Assembly (NCBI RefSeq): GCF_030065545.1
Contig: NZ_JASJNC010000004.1
Coordinates: 124,001-188,000, forward strand
Source of the DNA: Marinicella marina
GTDB taxonomy: Bacteria > Pseudomonadota > Gammaproteobacteria > Xanthomonadales > Marinicellaceae
Direction: 5' to 3'
DNA length: 64,000 nucleotides
How positions within the stretch are numbered: the stretch's first letter is position 1; each line of letters begins with the position of its first letter. Shown here in pieces: positions 1 through 11,300 of this stretch. The position numbers and the translations under genes were made by a program. The notes under the pieces are model-generated. The model searched no databases. It saw only the letters and a list, made by a program, of their open reading frames with translations, and had not been told where the DNA came from.

Positions 1-1388
1 TCACTTTTTACTGCATCGAAGGCGCCATTCTTGATTGCTTTAATGAGGTAAGGTATTAGGTTGATTTTTTGTTGGTTCACTTCAATACCAAGCTGTAAAT
101 CAAACCAACTTTCTTGTGAGGATGATTGATTCGATTGCACATCTACAAACCATTTCTCAATGCGGTTGCCGTTCAGTCTGAAATCAGCTTCAATGTTAAT
201 TTGCCAACCATGTTCTGATAACGCCAGTAAACTGGGCGCCATTGCGGTGAAATCTTCACCCAGGTAACGGTCATTGACCTGGAAGTTGATGCTGATGGGG
301 GGCTCAAAGGAGGCCTTCACCGAAGGTAACTTCTCCAGCTGGTAACAGGCAGTTGATATTTTTTCTAATTGTTGCGCACCAATCAGCACCGCACCGTCTA
401 TCAAATCATCCAAGTCAAACAGCGCATCACCCGCTACAAAAGTCGGTTGGGCCACATCGAACACCACTTGTGGCTGATTGGACCAAGGCAAATCTATCAC
501 TGCTGTGGTGATATTCAATACCGGTTGAATCTCAGCTGACTCATTCACTTTGACTGTTTTATCTTGGGCTTTTTGTAACCAGGCCACGGCATTTTCATGC
601 TGAATCAAGGCCAAATTGGGACTCAGTTCGGTCTTGGCTTGCTGCGGTATTTCATTGACTTTGTGCAAGGTGATCGGTGGTCGGTAACAGGCTTTCCAAA
701 AACAACGCCCCGTGTGTAACATCATCAATAAAACCGACTCGTCTCGCCGTCCATCCAAGTTGAAATGTTGAACCTTGGCCAAGCCATTTTGATTCATTTG
801 ATAAAACACGTACTGATCAGCCAAACTCATGAATTTAGGTTGCTGTTTTTTGAAATACAAACTGCTGTCAATGTCACCTTTGACTTGGTACCGATCATCC
901 TGGGATAAATAAGCTTTGTATATACTGATCTTTATCTGGCCCTCATCGCTGCGACTAAGGATATAAATCACGCGATGTCGAGCCATGTTCGGAAAAGGAT
1001 CATGCACTTGTCTGGTGATCCAGCTCATGAAGGTGTTGTTGATGTCTTGCAGGGCTTTGACTTGTTGGGTAAATGGCGGCAACAGATCTAACCTGGATTT
1101 GCTGTATATGGTCAAAGCCGCCAAGTGCTGACAATGACCTTGCTCAGCGCAGGAACATTTACCCACAAGTCCACCCTCATTGAGCTCAATTGGCCAATTC
1201 ATACTGAGGTGATGTGTTTGCGCACCATCGCTGTAAACTGCCCGGATCAGCTGTGATATATCGTTGTACTGCCAATGATTCAATTGACCGGCCAAAACTG
1301 CCTCAGTGGCTTTGAACACCATTTCTTCAGTGAAATGTTGTTGTAATTGACCGGCTGGTCCTTTCAAGCTGATGGGTGTTTTAAACAT
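1..1388 (-). CDS. SWIM zinc-finger SNF2-family helicase, N-terminal part (cut by window edge)
   Basis: I translated this frame from the ATG at 1388; it stays open for 462 codons to the window edge, so the C-terminal ATPase lies outside. Around residues 77-89 there is a SWIM-type zinc motif (C-S-C, then C-x-H in the context KCSCAEQGHCQHL). Near the edge the pattern WFDLQLGIEV followed by INLIPYL matches the bacterial SNF2-associated domain that precedes the helicase core. Family knowledge: such proteins are RapA/Snf2-like DNA translocases of unclear role. No Walker motif is visible because it would come later. The identification rests on the zinc motif and that domain. Confidence 0.75.
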   Translation of the reverse strand, partial: MFKTPISLKGPAGQLQQHFTEEMVFKATEAVLAGQLNHWQYNDISQLIRAVYSDGAQTHHLSMNWPIELNEGGLVGKCSCAEQGHCQHLAALTIYSKSRLDLLPPFTQQVKALQDINNTFMSWITRQVHDPFPNMARHRVIYILSRSDEGQIKISIYKAYLSQDDRYQVKGDIDSSLYFKKQQPKFMSLADQYVFYQMNQNGLAKVQHFNLDGRRDESVLLMMLHTGRCFWKACYRPPITLHKVNEIPQQAKTELSPNLALIQHENAVAWLQKAQDKTVKVNESAEIQPVLNITTAVIDLPWSNQPQVVFDVAQPTFVAGDALFDLDDLIDGAVLIGAQQLEKISTACYQLEKLPSVKASFEPPISINFQVNDRYLGEDFTAMAPSLLALSEHGWQINIEADFRLNGNRIEKWFVDVQSNQSSSQESWFDLQLGIEVNQQKINLIPYLIKAIKNGAFDAVKS

Positions 1389-1560
1389 GTAATGGGTTGT
1401 GTGTTGTTTGGGCAAAAATCTATAACAGCCGTTCATTATATGACAGCCGGATTTGATATTTGTGAATATCAGAAAGAATTATGAAAAAGGATGATGTGTG
1501 ATGATTAAAGACAGTTTTTTAGTCAATTGACTGGAATTCAGTTGCTGACTGAAACACCAC

Positions 1561-1609
1561 ACACACCGCTCTACACACTCACATGAAGGGATAGAGCGAT
1601 GTGTTTTTT
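1561..1609 (+). terminator. Hairpin followed by T-run
   Basis: Arms at 1561-1573 and 1592-1604 pair over 13 bases with one mismatch and are followed by six T on the plus strand. Both neighbouring genes run on the minus strand, where the structure is preceded by A and lacks a clean U-tract, so it may end proC transcripts only weakly. It could also stop antisense transcription entering proC. Confidence 0.4.
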
Positions 1610-1623
1610 AATGATAAACCAGC

Positions 1624-2454
1624 TCAGTCAAATTCTTTAGACAAAGTAACCGAGCGCTCGTTGGCAGCATGGACAGCTTGTTCTATGGTTTGGTCAATCT
1701 TAGAAGCAGCGAAACTGTCCAATGCGGCTGCGGTGGTACCATTGGGTGATGTCACTCGGTCTTTTAATTGGGTCAGGCTTTCAGGGCTGCGTTCTGCCAA
1801 CAAGGCTGCACCAATGGCGGTTTTTTTGGTCAGTAAAGCGGCATCTTCTGCACTCAAACCCAGTTTCTCAGCGGCTTGTTGTAAGTATTCCATAAACATG
1901 AAGAAATAAGCCGGGCCACTGCCTGAAAGTGCTGTGACTGCATCAATCTTGTATTCATCTTTGACCCAGATTGAGGTACCCACTGCATCCATGACTTGTT
2001 CGGTCAGCTGTTTTTGCTCGGTGCCCACTGCCGCATTGGCATACATACCAATGGCGCCTTGACCGATCAAAGCCGGTGTATTGGGCATGGTTCTGACCAC
2101 CGGTAATTCAGCCCCTAACCATTGAGTAATTTGTTCGGTGGTGATGCCAGCTGCCACTGAAATAACCAGCGGTTGGGTTCTTTGAATGGTGTCTTTGACG
2201 TCGGCTAACACCGTTTTCATGATTTGTGGCTTGACCGCTATCAACACAATATCAGGCATACCAAAATGGCTGTTGTTATCACCGTAAGTCAAAACCTGGA
2301 ATTGTTTTTCGATGTATTGGCGTTGATTCTCACCTGGGTCACTGGCCGTGATCTGACTGGCTGTTAAGCCTTTGTTGATTAAGCCTCCGATCAAACTGGC
2401 AGCCATATTGCCTGCACCGATGAAGCGAATGCGTATGTCTTGGATGGATTTCAT
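1624..2454 (-). CDS. proC: Pyrroline-5-carboxylate reductase
   Basis: Catalyses the last step of proline synthesis, NAD(P)H-dependent reduction of 1-pyrroline-5-carboxylate, in the cytoplasm. The 276-residue length is normal for the family. An N-terminal Rossmann motif IGAGNMA lies at residues 12-18, the SGSGPAY stretch sits mid-protein, and the C-terminal P5CR signature DRVTSPNGTTAAAL is at 232-245. The ATG at 2454 places the Rossmann strand at the usual distance from the N-terminus. The VOC gene ends just 2 bases upstream (2457), so the two are probably co-transcribed. No YggS-type PLP protein, a common proC neighbour, is present here. Confidence 0.95.
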   Translation of the reverse strand: MKSIQDIRIRFIGAGNMAASLIGGLINKGLTASQITASDPGENQRQYIEKQFQVLTYGDNNSHFGMPDIVLIAVKPQIMKTVLADVKDTIQRTQPLVISVAAGITTEQITQWLGAELPVVRTMPNTPALIGQGAIGMYANAAVGTEQKQLTEQVMDAVGTSIWVKDEYKIDAVTALSGSGPAYFFMFMEYLQQAAEKLGLSAEDAALLTKKTAIGAALLAERSPESLTQLKDRVTSPNGTTAAALDSFAASKIDQTIEQAVHAANERSVTLSKEFD

Positions 2455-2456
2455 TT

Positions 2457-2840
2457 TTATTCCTCTGTGAATGATTTAGGTGACCACAGTTCGACTTTAA
2501 AACCCATTGGGTCCAAAAACCAGCCAAAATCGCCGTATGATTCGTTAACTATTTCACTGACTTGGGTGGCACCACCTTTAAGCACTTGGTCCATCATGGC
2601 AGTCACATCATCAACAATGAAATTAAACATGAAGGGTTGGTCTGATGGGGCAAAATAGTCACTGTCCTCATCGAATGTGCTCCAAACAGTGCGGTCGTGC
2701 TCTTGCGCTTCATGCGGATTAAACATGCCATAATTGGGCCCTTCCAAATTGAACCCTAGGAACTCTTTGTACCATGAAGCCAGTTTTTCAGGGTCTTGAC
2801 ATTTAAAAAACAGACCACCCACACCTCTGACTTTTTGCAT
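2457..2840 (-). CDS. VOC-superfamily (glyoxalase/bleomycin-resistance fold) protein
   Basis: A 127-residue single-domain protein with the two beta-alpha-beta-beta-beta modules of the vicinal-oxygen-chelate fold: an opening GGLFFKCQDPEKLASWY, a middle MFNFIVDDVTAMM, and a terminal DPMGFKVELW that normally carries a metal-binding glutamate. The substrate cannot be told from sequence; relatives include uncharacterised hydrolases, dioxygenases and resistance proteins. It lies between recD and proC on the same strand, with 15 bases to recD and 2 to proC, so it may be read through from the rec operon. Confidence 0.8.
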   Translation of the reverse strand: MQKVRGVGGLFFKCQDPEKLASWYKEFLGFNLEGPNYGMFNPHEAQEHDRTVWSTFDEDSDYFAPSDQPFMFNFIVDDVTAMMDQVLKGGATQVSEIVNESYGDFGWFLDPMGFKVELWSPKSFTEE

Positions 2841-2855
2841 TCAAATTCTCCATAG

Positions 2856-4826
2856 TTAGTGTGACACATTGTACCAAAAAGTCAAACCACTGTTTCTCAC
2901 AGTCTTTTGCTGAATGGCCTTTTTCAGGGCTGCCTCGCTGCCATAAAAAATCACTGATTTTTTTGCTCTGGTCATGCCGGTATATATGATTTCACGGCTC
3001 AACAAGGGATTATCCAATTGTTCAGTCAGTGGAATCAAGACATGCTCAAATTCAGAACCTTGGCTTTTATGCACCGTCATGGCAAATGCCAAAACGTGAT
3101 CAGGAATCAAGTGAATGGAGTAAGCCTGATATCCTTCAGCACCCTCAAAATATACTTGAAACTGATTGGCTGCTACTTCAATAACCAAACCCACATCACC
3201 ATTGAACAAGCCCAAAGTGGCATCATTGCGTTTGATCATGATCACAGCACCATGGAAACACGCACCGAAAGTTTCAATGTTTAAATCACGCTTCAACCAC
3301 CCAGCAATCAAAGCGTTGATTTGTTCTGTGCCAGTCATCCCGGCATGGGTTAAGGTCAAAATGCGCTGAGATTTAATGGCTGTAAAAACCATCGGCAAGC
3401 GTTTTTGTTGCTGTTGATGCGACAGCGACTGATACCTCAAAGCTTTGACAGCATCAACAAAGTTAGCATGTTCAGATGAGTGACTCAAATAATACTTCAC
3501 ATACCAGTCCCGACATAGTTTTAACCAGCGCTGGTGATCCATCGCCATGCCATACCAATAAACACCCATGCTGTGATTGGTTTTTGTCGCAACATCTAAA
3601 TTGTTGTGTTTCAAGGTATGAACTGTATTTATAAATGACGCTGCATCACCCATTCTCACCTGTTCGCTGAGGGCGGCAATGTGTGGCTCAAACCTTTTAG
3701 AAACAGCTAAAACTGTGACTTTATCTGTTAACAACTGTACATCATTGGCAATGGGCTGTGAGACCATTGACAGTCCAGTGCTTGGCCAAAGTTCAGCTAA
3801 CACAGCCAAAAACTCAGCCGTATGCAAGCCGCCATAATCAATCGGCGGCATCAGGTCTGCCAGCAAGGCACCACTTTGCACAGAAGGTAATTGAAATTGG
3901 TCACCGAGAAATACCAACCTCGTACTGGGACCAATGGCTTGTATCAATTGATTCATCAGCTCCAAATCGACCATTGAAACTTCGTCTACCACTACCAAAT
4001 CAAAAGCCAAGTGATTATTGGCATGAAAGCGCGGACGTTTGAGTTGTGGATTTGAGCCCAATAAACGGTGAATTGTGGTGGCTGATAATGCAGTCACATT
4101 TTGTAGCGCTGAATCACTGGTTTGATTGAGCCCATTTTCAATTGATTCGGTCATGCGATTGGCGGCCCGGCCGGTGGGTGCAGCCAAGGCAATTTTATCA
4201 GGCGCAACACCCAAAAGATTCATCACATTCAACAAACTCAACAGTATGGTGGTTTTACCAGTACCTGGCCCACCTGAAATGATGCTGAATGGTTGTAAAA
4301 CCGCCGTCAGCAAGGCTTGGATTTGTTGACTTTCAAGTTGATAGGACAAGCCACCCACCACCCTATCAACTGCTTGTTTGATGGCAGTACGGGCAAAGAC
4401 TTTTACTTCACTGTGGGTGATCAAAGCCGATAAATCTCGTTGCAAAAGGGTTTGTTGGTGGTGGTGTTTTTGAAAATACAAGCGATCATCTTCAACCACC
4501 AAAATGTCTTTAGCATGCAGCTGGTATTGATTGAGATTCAAACTTTTAAGATGTGATTCAACATCTGATATGCCATTGCGCTTGCTGCAGGCTTTGAGTT
4601 TTTTATCATTCAACAACAAACACAATGAACCTTGGTTGACTGCATCAACCAAGAACAACAGCGCCAACAACAAGCGCTGGTCTGTGTCTGACCAACCCAT
4701 TTGAAAATCACGCAGGAATTGAATGTGTGCCAAGTCCAGTTGTAAGTTTTCTTGTAACCACAACCAATCAAAATCAAAAGCATTGAAACATTTTTGTAAA
4801 TAATTGGCAGTAATCACAGGTTTCAT
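2856..4826 (-). CDS. recD: Exodeoxyribonuclease V subunit alpha (RecD helicase)
   Basis: 5'-3' superfamily 1B helicase of RecBCD, which processes double-strand ends for recombination and degrades linear DNA. Walker A GGPGTGKT is at residues 185-192, Walker B follows as VVDEVSM, then GDQFQLPSVQSG (motif III), MTVHKSQGSEF (motif V) and YTGMTRAKK (motif VI). At 656 residues it is somewhat longer than the E. coli protein (about 608). The ATG at 4826 overlaps the recB stop as ATGA, so translation is coupled. All catalytic motifs are intact. Confidence 0.96.
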   Translation of the reverse strand: MKPVITANYLQKCFNAFDFDWLWLQENLQLDLAHIQFLRDFQMGWSDTDQRLLLALLFLVDAVNQGSLCLLLNDKKLKACSKRNGISDVESHLKSLNLNQYQLHAKDILVVEDDRLYFQKHHHQQTLLQRDLSALITHSEVKVFARTAIKQAVDRVVGGLSYQLESQQIQALLTAVLQPFSIISGGPGTGKTTILLSLLNVMNLLGVAPDKIALAAPTGRAANRMTESIENGLNQTSDSALQNVTALSATTIHRLLGSNPQLKRPRFHANNHLAFDLVVVDEVSMVDLELMNQLIQAIGPSTRLVFLGDQFQLPSVQSGALLADLMPPIDYGGLHTAEFLAVLAELWPSTGLSMVSQPIANDVQLLTDKVTVLAVSKRFEPHIAALSEQVRMGDAASFINTVHTLKHNNLDVATKTNHSMGVYWYGMAMDHQRWLKLCRDWYVKYYLSHSSEHANFVDAVKALRYQSLSHQQQQKRLPMVFTAIKSQRILTLTHAGMTGTEQINALIAGWLKRDLNIETFGACFHGAVIMIKRNDATLGLFNGDVGLVIEVAANQFQVYFEGAEGYQAYSIHLIPDHVLAFAMTVHKSQGSEFEHVLIPLTEQLDNPLLSREIIYTGMTRAKKSVIFYGSEAALKKAIQQKTVRNSGLTFWYNVSH

Positions 4827-7800
4827 GACTGACCTTTTTGGGCTGACATTGTGGATTGAGAAGTGGCTTTGATTTCACTCATTAATTGTTGTTCTAGGTG
4901 CTCCAAATTAAATGCATCGGTGCTTAGGTCTTGATAAAACACACCATTTTGATCACTGCTGTGGCTGTCAATGCCACGAGAAAATAAATACAAAGCCCCG
5001 CTTAACTTGGCATTTTTGAGTTGCAAGCTATTGAACCACGCTTTGATGGCCAATGCATACCACCGATACTGATCGTGGTAATTATGCGCTTGCATCACTT
5101 CTGTAGCCAACACATCAGGGGTGTAGCCGCCTGGGCTGAAATTACTTTTCCAATCCAAAATAAAGTACTCATCACCCTCTGGCCGACTCACTCTGAACAA
5201 AAGATCGATGAAACCAGTGAGAACATGACCACCCTGCGACCAAAAAAATGACATTTCGTGCCTGCGATCACCTGTTCCAATCTCACACAGGCGCTGACCG
5301 CCCAAGGCCTCTATTGGTAAATTCAAGGTATGGTAAACCCAACTGGCAAATTCCTCACTGTAGCTGGAGCGTGCCTTTCCGTCTTCATCGAGCAGCTCAC
5401 CATCGGTCATCAAAAAAGCTTTCATTTGACTTTCAATAATTTCTCTAACTGATTGATCTTCTTTAAATTCATTTAGGCTTTCATGCTTCATTACCAAGCT
5501 GAAATCTATGTTTTCAAAAATACCATGTAAAACATTTCCTGTTTGCGCACCGCCTGGAATTGAAGGATTATTTTGTATCAAAGTCGATAACTCGCTGTTC
5601 ACATCATCGGCTTGTACAGGGTCCACTTGATTGATTTCACCGAATTGGGTGCTGCCTTCTGGGTGATGCCTTTGTAATGATGAAAACGAATGAATGATTC
5701 GACTTCTGTCAGTGACTGCTGCCGGCAATTGAGGTATCGGTGGCACTGACAATTGTTTTTGTGGTGTGGCATTAAAAAACCCTGAATGACTGACATCGGT
5801 TAATTCTGAAGCCAATGTTGCAAATCCACTTGTTAACAAACGATCCACCACCTCAGCTTGATAGAACACATAAGGCTTGTTACGGGCTTGGTAAGTTTCA
5901 GCTTCATAAACGGGCACAAATAATTTAAACACTGCCCTGGTCATGGCGACATAGTACAAGCGTTTATTCTCAGCCTCAGACTCTTCCTGAAATAACGGGG
6001 CATTGCTATCGGCCAAATCAAACACCTGTGCAGGAATGGCTGGGTCATGGTATTTACAAAATGGATGATTCTTACCCGGGGCTGAATAACCACCAAACAA
6101 AAATACCACAGGATATTCCAAGCCCTTCGAACTGTGAATGGTCATGATCTGTACCGAAGGTAATTCGGTGTCTTTTTGTTGCCAATCCTCCTTGCTGATC
6201 AGTTGGCTGGAGCGTGAAGACAATAAATGGTGCAGCAGGCCGTGGGCCTCCAGTTTTTGTTCCAGTGATGCTTTGACTAGATCCTGCTTGAGCTGCTGTA
6301 GATTAGCCAGCATCCGCCATTGACCTTTGGCATACAATCGTTCTGCTGTCCCAGTCTCTTCAAACAAGGTGGTAAATACCCCGATCCAATCCTGCTGCGC
6401 CGATAAACTTTTCAGTTTTAACCACCAAGCCAAAGCCTGCGACAAGGCATCATCGTCATTTATCACACCCTGTTGTTGTTTGAGCTGCTTGAGTTGAGCC
6501 GCAGTCAACCCAAAAAACAGACCCAACCAAGCATTATTCATGTGCCTTTTCATGTTGGGAAAGGCCAATGCAGTTAAAACCAATTGAATTTGGATGGCTG
6601 CTTCTGATTGATACAAGTCCGTTTTTTTGTAAAATGAATGAGGAATTTTCAACTGATCAAGTGCCTGTTCTATGGGCTTGGCATCATTCTTATTCCGCAC
6701 CAGTACACAAACATCCCCGGCATCCAGCACCTTTTCAGTGCCTTTGCGTTGAAAGCGCACTTTCCCCAATAGTTTTTGTTGAATCAACCGAGCAATTTGC
6801 ACGGCCATTTTTTGCTTAAAACCATTGACCAATAAGCCCGAACCAGATACTGTTATTGAGTTCATTGCGGCCAAACCACTTGTGTCCTCGAGCAGCAATG
6901 GACCGCCAATTTCTCGGCGCTGGGCCAAAGTTGGCGCTGCCACCTTGACTTCTTTGTCGGCATACCACAATGGATGGTCATTGCTTTGGTAGGTAAAAAA
7001 CTGGTTTAATTGTTCGGTTAAATCAGGCAGTGAACGAAAGTTAGTGGCTAAACGATAGCCGAGACCAACGCGTGTTTTATCCAAGAGGTAGTCTTTGGCT
7101 GATTCGTAAGTATGAATATTGGCACCACGAAAGCCATAAATGGATTGTTTGGGATCACCAATCAAGACCAAACGATGGGCCTCGCTGTTGGCGGTGAATA
7201 ACCATTGGAAGATGGACCATTGTTGGGCATCGGTATCTTGAAATTCATCAATCAGAGCCACTTGGTACTTGGCCCGCAAACGCTGTGTCAGAGGTGGGTC
7301 ATCACTGCTTTTTTCAGTTGTTAGTGCCGCTGCTAAATCAGTGATCATGTCATCGTAACTGATTTGTCCCTGACTGACTTTGTGTTGTTTGACTTGCTCT
7401 CTGAGCGTCTCAACCATTTCAATAATGAATTGGTATTTATCTGCTTGGTGAGCCAATCGGTATGTACTCAATAAGTTTTTGATTTGATCATGAGACTTCA
7501 AAAACAAGCTGATGTCATCATCTTGGTTTGCATTGATCAGTTTTTTTAACTCTACATCTGAGAAAACACCACTAAAATTTTTACTCAGTTTCTCTAAATC
7601 ATTGTTTATTGAACTCAGCAAAGATGAGTCGACAAGATGAGGCTCCAGTGTCTCAATTACAGCCACATATTTCTTCCAGCGATTATTTTTTACTGTTGTG
7701 GAGAAGCCATCCATTGCATGAAATATTTGTTTCATTTCAACTACGTCTGGCTGCTCGTATTCACTCAAAGCCTTCTGGGCCGCTAACAATGCTTCAGCCG

Positions 7801-8350
7801 GTGAATCTGGATATATCAAATCACCTGCTTTGCTTTGCTTGGCCAACTCAATCAACAGTTCATCCAGTTGCTGCATCGATTTACCGGTTTTTTTCAGCTT
7901 GTCTTCGATGCCATCAATCGCTGGCCAGGTTCTTTTCAACGCCTGCAACTGTTTGAGGTAAATGCTGTTGTCATCAACCAGTGTTTTATCCAGCACCGAG
8001 CCCTGCTCAAAGGCATATTCCTTTAATACCCGCTGACAAAAGCCATGGATGGTGTGGATGCTGGCCAAGTGTAAATCTCGCAGGGATTGTGCTAACAACA
8101 GCCGATCAGTGTCTGATGTCTCGGCACGGGTCAATTGATCATTGATACCTTTATGGATCCGCTCCTTCAGTTCGCTGGTGGCTTTGTCGGTGAATGTAAC
8201 CAACAGTATTTGCGTGATGGGTATGCGCTGTTCTGTTATCAGCCGCAGTACCAAATGGGTGATGGTGTAGGTTTTACCGGTACCTGCAGAAGCCTCTATC
8301 ACGGCATGGCGTGCCAAATCGACATCAGCAGGGTTGGTGATGACTTTCAT
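4823..8350 (-). CDS. recB: Exodeoxyribonuclease V subunit beta (RecB helicase-nuclease)
   Basis: 3'-5' superfamily 1A helicase and the only nuclease of RecBCD. Walker A ASAGTGKT lies near residue 20, motif II reads LIDEFQDTDAQQW, motif V MTIHSSKGLEYP and motif VI YYVAMTRA. The C-terminal nuclease is intact: the FIDLLFR aspartate (about 1049) and the DWK aspartate and lysine (about 1066 and 1068) match the E. coli D1067/D1080/K1082 triad. The ATG at 8350 shares one base with the recC stop; a GTG at 8353 is an alternative start giving a 4-nt overlap. Its stop overlaps recD by 4 nt. Length (about 1175) equals the family norm. Confidence 0.97.
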   Translation of the reverse strand: MKVITNPADVDLARHAVIEASAGTGKTYTITHLVLRLITEQRIPITQILLVTFTDKATSELKERIHKGINDQLTRAETSDTDRLLLAQSLRDLHLASIHTIHGFCQRVLKEYAFEQGSVLDKTLVDDNSIYLKQLQALKRTWPAIDGIEDKLKKTGKSMQQLDELLIELAKQSKAGDLIYPDSPAEALLAAQKALSEYEQPDVVEMKQIFHAMDGFSTTVKNNRWKKYVAVIETLEPHLVDSSLLSSINNDLEKLSKNFSGVFSDVELKKLINANQDDDISLFLKSHDQIKNLLSTYRLAHQADKYQFIIEMVETLREQVKQHKVSQGQISYDDMITDLAAALTTEKSSDDPPLTQRLRAKYQVALIDEFQDTDAQQWSIFQWLFTANSEAHRLVLIGDPKQSIYGFRGANIHTYESAKDYLLDKTRVGLGYRLATNFRSLPDLTEQLNQFFTYQSNDHPLWYADKEVKVAAPTLAQRREIGGPLLLEDTSGLAAMNSITVSGSGLLVNGFKQKMAVQIARLIQQKLLGKVRFQRKGTEKVLDAGDVCVLVRNKNDAKPIEQALDQLKIPHSFYKKTDLYQSEAAIQIQLVLTALAFPNMKRHMNNAWLGLFFGLTAAQLKQLKQQQGVINDDDALSQALAWWLKLKSLSAQQDWIGVFTTLFEETGTAERLYAKGQWRMLANLQQLKQDLVKASLEQKLEAHGLLHHLLSSRSSQLISKEDWQQKDTELPSVQIMTIHSSKGLEYPVVFLFGGYSAPGKNHPFCKYHDPAIPAQVFDLADSNAPLFQEESEAENKRLYYVAMTRAVFKLFVPVYEAETYQARNKPYVFYQAEVVDRLLTSGFATLASELTDVSHSGFFNATPQKQLSVPPIPQLPAAVTDRSRIIHSFSSLQRHHPEGSTQFGEINQVDPVQADDVNSELSTLIQNNPSIPGGAQTGNVLHGIFENIDFSLVMKHESLNEFKEDQSVREIIESQMKAFLMTDGELLDEDGKARSSYSEEFASWVYHTLNLPIEALGGQRLCEIGTGDRRHEMSFFWSQGGHVLTGFIDLLFRVSRPEGDEYFILDWKSNFSPGGYTPDVLATEVMQAHNYHDQYRWYALAIKAWFNSLQLKNAKLSGALYLFSRGIDSHSSDQNGVFYQDLSTDAFNLEHLEQQLMSEIKATSQSTMSAQKGQS

Positions 8351-11300
8351 CACAAGACAGCCTCTTTCATCACATGCAAAGGCAACAACCGACGCCGGTA
8401 TGTACCCAAAGCATCAGTGTCTGTTATCAGCTCAAGGGCTTTTAACATCTCATAATAACTGTGGTTCTCAATCCAAGTTGCTACTTTTTCCTCGTAACTC
8501 TTTTGAACTTTTGTCTTTTCATGACTATTAAGTTCGGCCGAAGCATAAGCAAACGCATGAACCGTTTTGGCTGTGCTTTTTGGGCCCAAATAGGGAATCA
8601 ACTGTTCTCTATCCTTTGTAGTAACTTTCAATCCTGCTATCGCATCGAAAGGCAAATTAACCGGGCTTGGCTGACTGAAGTCCTGCAATAAATCACTTAA
8701 ATATGATCTGATTGTGCTTTGGCTGCTGAAACTGATTTCACCCGTTGACCATGGTTTCAAAACTACTTTTTGTACTTTGTCGCGAAAAATAACACGCAAC
8801 TGAAATAACTCAGCAACTTGTATTTGCTTATCTAATTGCGCCATGCACCAATACACAAAGGGCTTGATCAATACCTTTGACCAGCCGGATGCTTTACTTG
8901 AGCTGACCACCACTTGGTGACTGATCACACCGTCAGTAGTATACAAACCTTCCCAACAGCCATTGAGACTGAATAACTGATCATCAGCTTGTAATGTTGT
9001 GGCCGCCAGACGATGTGCTGGGGTCAGTTGGTTGATGCCTTCACCAAAAACCACTGGACCTGGTAAGGGTTTCAATGTCTTCAGTTCGGTTTGTAAGTCA
9101 GTGAAAGTTTTATCCGCTTCTAATGCATACAATTTATCCAACTCAGCAAACAATTGAATGGGTAATTGTGACTGCCTGGAAAGCGCTTGGTATTGGGCAT
9201 CAATGGCTTGAGTTAAACTGATTGGCTGTTGATTCAAGGCCTCAAGGTAGTCTGCCACAGCCGCATCGAATAATTGGTATCGTGATAAACCATCCAGGGC
9301 AAAAGGTTCGTGCTCAATGTTCAGTTCATCATCAATCAGCTGGCTTGAGCCACCTGCTTGATCAAGGAAACTCAACACTGGGTTTTCAAGAAATTTAGCC
9401 AATGCATTCACTTGAACGGCTTGTGCTGTTTTCTTTTCAGTTATTACATCAATGTTTTGACCGCTGATCAAAGGTTTGTGGCTGTTTGACGAATCAGATT
9501 CGGTACTCAAATGAGTTAACCTTGCCTGCAATTTTTGATAGTCTGCTGGGGCAAAGTTATACAACCAATCAGACTGAAATACATCATTATCAGGTTGTTT
9601 CAAATCAGCACTGTCAAGTGGTATTCGAGTCACAGGGAAGGATGAGATTCCCAACGAATCCTCATCCAACATGGTCGATGTATATTGGTGTAATTGTTGC
9701 CAAGTGGATGAAGGCAAAATGGTCTCATCCTTGATCAAATCTTGTCCAACGTAGCTCAAGTAAAGTTTCTGCCGAGTACACATCAGTGTCTCCAGAAACA
9801 GATAATTCATATTTTCTATTTTATTGATGTCCCCTATTCGCCTTGAACGTTGGGTCAAGTCCAATGTCTCTTGCAATAATTCCCCGGGGAATGAGCGCTC
9901 ATCAAGGCCCAAAATATAAGTCACTTTGAACGGAATCGGCCGCATGGGTTGCAGTGAGGCACAAACCAAACCACCACTGAGGTAATTGCCTTTGCTGGCT
10001 GACAAGTGAATGAACTCTTGTTCAAGAAAATACCTGATATCGGTCAGAGTCATTGCGACATGACCCGCGTTTTCAACCAGTTTGTCCATGGACGCATCTA
10101 ATGCCAGTCTGACTTGTTCCTCTTTGTAGTGACCTTCAGGTACTGTAATGAATTCATCTATGATTTGCGCCACCAGCTGCTGCCACTCACTGGCGATTTT
10201 GGGTTGTTGAAGTTTGAGGTGCCATTGATGCATACTTTCGATCAACCAAGACAGTCGTCCTATCAGGTTGGTGTCTTGAGTCAATGACATGACCTCATCA
10301 CTGACCAATGATTGTCGCAGCCGCTTGAGTCCTTGTTGCCATGTAAAACGCCTTGATAATTCAGCATCAGGTGTCTCATACAATTGATCAAAATGGCTGT
10401 AGATACCCAAACCGCTGAGCCAATTCAGCCACTCAGCCAAGGCTTCATCTGTCAGTTCAAGCGCTGCTTTGACACAATCATTTGCCAACCATTTTAAAAC
10501 CACAGCACGCATAAAATCATGTTCCAACACCTCAAACAAACCCATCACAGCTTGTGCATATAAGCTTTCTGTTTTTACCGATGAATCAATCAATGAATAG
10601 CGTAAATTAAAAGGATGTTGGCGGTCTTGCTCCGCAAAAACTTGCTCTATCACGCTGCGGTATTTGTCCATATCAGGGACCAAAATCGCAATGTCAGTCA
10701 ACTGCAAGTTGCCATCCGTTGATAAATTGGATAAAACGCTGTTATAGACAGCTTGTACTTCACGATGAATCGATGGGGCCACCGCCAGCTGTAAGGTACT
10801 CAGCTGTTCCTGCGTTGTGAGTTGGCATTTTTGTTGGCTGCGGTTGAGGATAGAATCTTGTATCAGGTGCAGGGCTTTTTGATTTCTGGGTGTTTGACTG
10901 AATAACCAATCTGGCTGAAAAGCCACATTTAAATGTATGGCATCATCTTCTAATTGACTGAATAAACGCAGTGACTCCCTGCCAGGTTTGGCCCAAGCTT
11001 TGAGTAAAGGATTTTCGGTGGCCTCATCATCGAGTTCAAAATAAACTTCTTGGCCATCAATTGCATCAGCATCTAAAGACAGACCAGCTGCATCTCGCAC
11101 ATGAATGGTTTGCTTATTGATGCGTTTTCGCCAAGCATCCTCTTGTTCTGTGGTTAAATCTTCCCAATATTCACAACACACATTCAATTGGTATAAGTTG
11201 ACGGGTAAAAACTGCGCCATATGAGCCAACACATGTCGATGGAATGCCGACAATCTGGTTGGGGTAAATAAATGCATCGCTTGATTTATTTTTCCCGTAC

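Noticed and set aside
1601-1909. 102-codon plus-strand frame opposite the 3' end of proC
   Set aside because: It is the complement of a clear gene, has no domain or Shine-Dalgarno, and its first codons lie on the hairpin's T-run.
7609-7956. 115-codon plus-strand frame inside recB
   Set aside because: Antisense shadow with low-complexity composition and no upstream signals.
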